Positions 5,959-7,283 of a DNA stretch of 7,283 bases are shown one piece after another (positions within the stretch are counted from its first letter, which is position 1; each line of letters opens with the position of its first letter). This DNA comes from an uncultured Pseudomonadota bacterium (GTDB taxonomy: Bacteria > Pseudomonadota > Alphaproteobacteria > RF32 > CAG-239). The notes beneath the pieces are model-generated. The model was not told the origin of the DNA. It saw only the letters and a list, made by a program, of their open reading frames with translations, and did not search any database. The stretch lies in the NCBI GenBank assembly GCA_902796625.1, contig CADBPX010000002.1:1-7283 (forward strand), given 5' to 3'. Made by a program: the position numbers and the translations under genes.

Positions 5959-5981
5959 TTTTCAGTCCTTTACATCAAAAA

Positions 5982-6749
5982 TTATTCTTCATCATCAAAA
6001 TCAAAATCGTAACTGGCTTCGTTGCTTGGATTATTTTTATCGGCACAAACATTGAGTTTTAAGCGGTTTTGAATATAAGCTGATTTAATTGTGCTGTACG
6101 GATCAACCGAATTTTCCGTTAAGTTATCTAAAAATTCGATTTTTTCTTCACGAACACTAACAAAGCCGAGAGCCGTCAAGCCATAGTAGAAACTGTATTT
6201 TTGCCAGTCTTTATTGAATGTTGCGTAATAATCAGCCCAATAAGTTGGGTTGGCAAATCCATCGGCAACCATACCGGTTGTTGCTCGCGGTGTACTCGGG
6301 CCTAATAGCGGTAACACAATAAACGGCCCATCCGGAACGCACCACTTTGCCAGTGTTTCATCAAAATCGGTTTTATTATTTTTGAGCCCCCAGCCCGAAG
6401 CTACATCAAATGTTCCCAACAGCCCCAAAGTTGAATTAACCAAAAAACGTCCGGTTGAATTTCCCGTATCGGCCAAATTACCCTGCAAAGTATGATTGAT
6501 TATAGACGCCGGTTCTTTCAGATTGCTGAAAAAATTATGAACACGTTCACGAATAAATTCGGTGGTGATTGCTCTATATCCTTTTGCCACCGGTTTAATA
6601 ACATAATAGTCGGCAACCGAGTTAAAATTAAACATGGCGCGATTATATGTTTCCAAAGCTGTATCATCATTATCCGCAGCCGTACCACTTTGCGGATAGC
6701 CAAAAGCCACCAGAGCAATAACGGCTGAAATTATCAAATTTTTTTTCAT
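5982..6749 (-). CDS. mlaA: MlaA/VacJ outer-membrane phospholipid-removal protein
   Basis: MlaA forms a ring-shaped channel in the inner leaflet of the outer membrane that removes mislocalised surface phospholipid and passes it to MlaC. The 255-residue product shows the family's blocks: YNRAMFNFN (35-43), YVIKPVAKGYR (49-59), FFSNLKEPASIINHTLQGN (73-91), RFLVNSTLGLLGTFDVA (101-117), and the hallmark GPFIVLPLLGPSTPR (141-155). I start it at 6749, where AAGGGA (6759-6754) precedes MKKN and a signal peptide. An in-frame ATG at 6803 adds 18 residues that would spoil the signal peptide. The peptide ends SGTAAD, a signal peptidase I-like site, with no cysteine lipobox, unlike E. coli MlaA, which is a lipoprotein. 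The C-terminus ends in an acidic tail, DFDFDDEE. It precedes mlaC by 23 bases. Confidence 0.95.
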   Translation of the reverse strand: MKKNLIISAVIALVAFGYPQSGTAADNDDTALETYNRAMFNFNSVADYYVIKPVAKGYRAITTEFIRERVHNFFSNLKEPASIINHTLQGNLADTGNSTGRFLVNSTLGLLGTFDVASGWGLKNNKTDFDETLAKWCVPDGPFIVLPLLGPSTPRATTGMVADGFANPTYWADYYATFNKDWQKYSFYYGLTALGFVSVREEKIEFLDNLTENSVDPYSTIKSAYIQNRLKLNVCADKNNPSNEASYDFDFDDEE

Positions 6750-6771
6750 TTCGTCCCTTTCACTGCTCAAT

Positions 6772-6800
6772 AATATATAAGCATAAGTCATATAAATCAA
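6772..6800 (-). promoter_or_regulatory. Candidate promoter of mlaA-mlaC
   Basis: On the minus strand TTGATT (6800-6795, four of six to consensus) and TATATT (6777-6772, five of six) are separated by 17 bases. The start would fall near 6765, leaving a leader of about 16 bases that carries AAGGGA before the mlaA ATG at 6749. It lies in the divergent gap between mlaA and the membrane protein gene. The surrounding DNA is AT-rich, so chance matches are possible. Confidence 0.42.
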
Positions 6801-6837
6801 CAAAAAATATGTATTTATTATGCTAATAAAGGTTTGT

Positions 6838-7236
6838 ATGTTGACAAATAATGTTAATTGTGATAAGTTTTTGACAAATTTAATTATTAACTTAACTATT
6901 GATTTTATGGATATTTTTATTTTTTTGGCTTTCCTGATCGCTTATTTGGGAATAGCCGTGTGGTTGCTGATGTACATTCCACGCATGAAAAACGCTTTTT
7001 GCAATAAAAAGTATTTGGCATTGCTGGGCTGTTTGGTTTTGTGGGTTTGCTCAATAATCACATCTGCTGTGATGGCTGTTTACGGCCTTAATGAAGCATG
7101 GTCTCCGTTCATCAATGTTGCAGTTAAGCCTATGGATGAACTGGTGATGACCTTGTGGGGTCTGGGTATGACTTTTTCGTTGTTAGGACTGTATATATAT
7201 GTCAATGTTTTTCGAATTGACGATTTCATGCCGTGA
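6838..7236 (+). CDS. Small three-helix inner-membrane protein, unknown function
   Basis: I do not recognise this family. From 6838 it has 132 residues and three predicted membrane helices: DIFIFLAFLIAYLGIAVWLL and following residues, then LALLGCLVLWVCSIITSAVM, then LVMTLWGLGMTFSLLGLYIY. The loop between helices 1 and 2 is basic (PRMKNAFCNKKY) and so probably cytoplasmic, which puts the N-terminus and the loop containing NEAWSPF in the periplasm. The start is uncertain. AAAGG at 6828-6832 favours 6838, an ATG at 6820 has no binding site, and ATG at 6907 would start the protein right at helix 1 (109 residues) with no binding site. A start at 6907 would leave the TTGACAAAT repeats as promoter DNA. 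The gene is divergent from mlaA, and a hairpin terminator follows its TGA. Confidence 0.75.
   Translation: MLTNNVNCDKFLTNLIINLTIDFMDIFIFLAFLIAYLGIAVWLLMYIPRMKNAFCNKKYLALLGCLVLWVCSIITSAVMAVYGLNEAWSPFINVAVKPMDELVMTLWGLGMTFSLLGLYIYVNVFRIDDFMP
6841..6879 (+). repeat. Two TTGACAAAT direct repeats, 30 bases apart
   Basis: The nonamer TTGACAAAT occurs at 6841-6849 and again at 6871-6879, exactly 30 bases from start to start. Each contains a perfect -35 hexamer. For the first, a 17-base spacer leads to TAAGTT (6864-6869), a poor -10. For the second, only weak boxes such as TAACTA (6893-6898) are near. In the reading frame from 6838 the two copies encode a repeated Leu-Thr-Asn. They could be promoter elements, a regulator's paired sites, or chance. 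Confidence 0.4.
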
Positions 7237-7244
7237 AAACGTAC

Positions 7245-7279
7245 AAAAAAAGAATCTGTTGTTGCAGATTCTTTTTTTT
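7245..7279. terminator. Intrinsic terminator after the membrane protein gene
   Basis: Seven A residues plus GAATCTG (7245-7258) pair perfectly with CAGATTC plus T residues (7265-7278), making a 14-base stem around a six-base loop, with eight T residues at the 3' side. It begins nine bases after the TGA of the small membrane protein gene. Because the A-run and T-run are symmetric it could also end a minus-strand transcript entering from beyond the window. Confidence 0.88.
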
Positions 7280-7283
7280 ATAA

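Noticed and set aside
6250..6728. Two plus-strand open frames inside mlaA
   Set aside because: Both are antisense to conserved MlaA blocks and have no domain or ribosome binding site that I can see.
1..7283. Mobile element, CRISPR array, tRNA or defence system
   Set aside because: I saw no transposase, integrase, regularly spaced repeats, tRNA-like cloverleaf or nuclease/effector genes. The genes are mostly chromosomal housekeeping.

Overview
The window is AT-rich chromosomal DNA from a Gram-negative bacterium. It carries an rpmF-plsX-fabH cluster, a MlaA/MlaC outer-membrane lipid pair and two predicted lipoproteins. The best guess is an alphaproteobacterium of an AT-rich, possibly host-associated lineage. 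That placement is inferred from gene content and style; no rRNA or other marker is present to confirm it. TAA, TAG and TGA all end genes here, so the standard bacterial code fits. I see no mobile element, CRISPR array, tRNA or rRNA, and most of the window is housekeeping.

Bases 1-2429 (plus strand) hold an AT-rich leader, then ribosomal protein L32 (rpmF), the phosphate acyltransferase gene plsX and the ketoacyl-ACP synthase III gene fabH. They are tightly packed, and plsX and fabH overlap. Together they link ribosome supply to the start of fatty-acid and phospholipid synthesis. Bases 2430-3840 (plus strand) hold two small predicted lipoproteins. One is built of four 24-25-residue MORN_2-type repeats. 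The other is short, Pro/Ala-rich and contains cysteines. Between them lies a 324-base, extremely AT-rich gap with an orphan terminator-like hairpin.

A strong two-way terminator at 3840-3875 separates these from the minus-strand genes. In transcription order those are mlaA, mlaC, an unrecognised 118-residue protein gene and a divergent gpsA. MlaA and MlaC move phospholipids between the outer membrane and the inner-membrane Mla complex, whose mlaFED genes are not in the window. GpsA makes sn-glycerol-3-phosphate, the acceptor for the acyl-phosphate that PlsX makes, so much of the window concerns membrane lipid supply and upkeep. The last gene, on the plus strand and divergent from mlaA, encodes a small three-helix membrane protein of unknown function and ends in a perfect hairpin terminator.

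I found no convincing new biological system. The points most worth checking are the unusual GpsA active-site region, a terminator hairpin that overlaps a candidate gpsA promoter, a MlaA without a lipobox, a possible small RNA at 3164-3289, and paired repeats upstream of rpmF and of the last gene.
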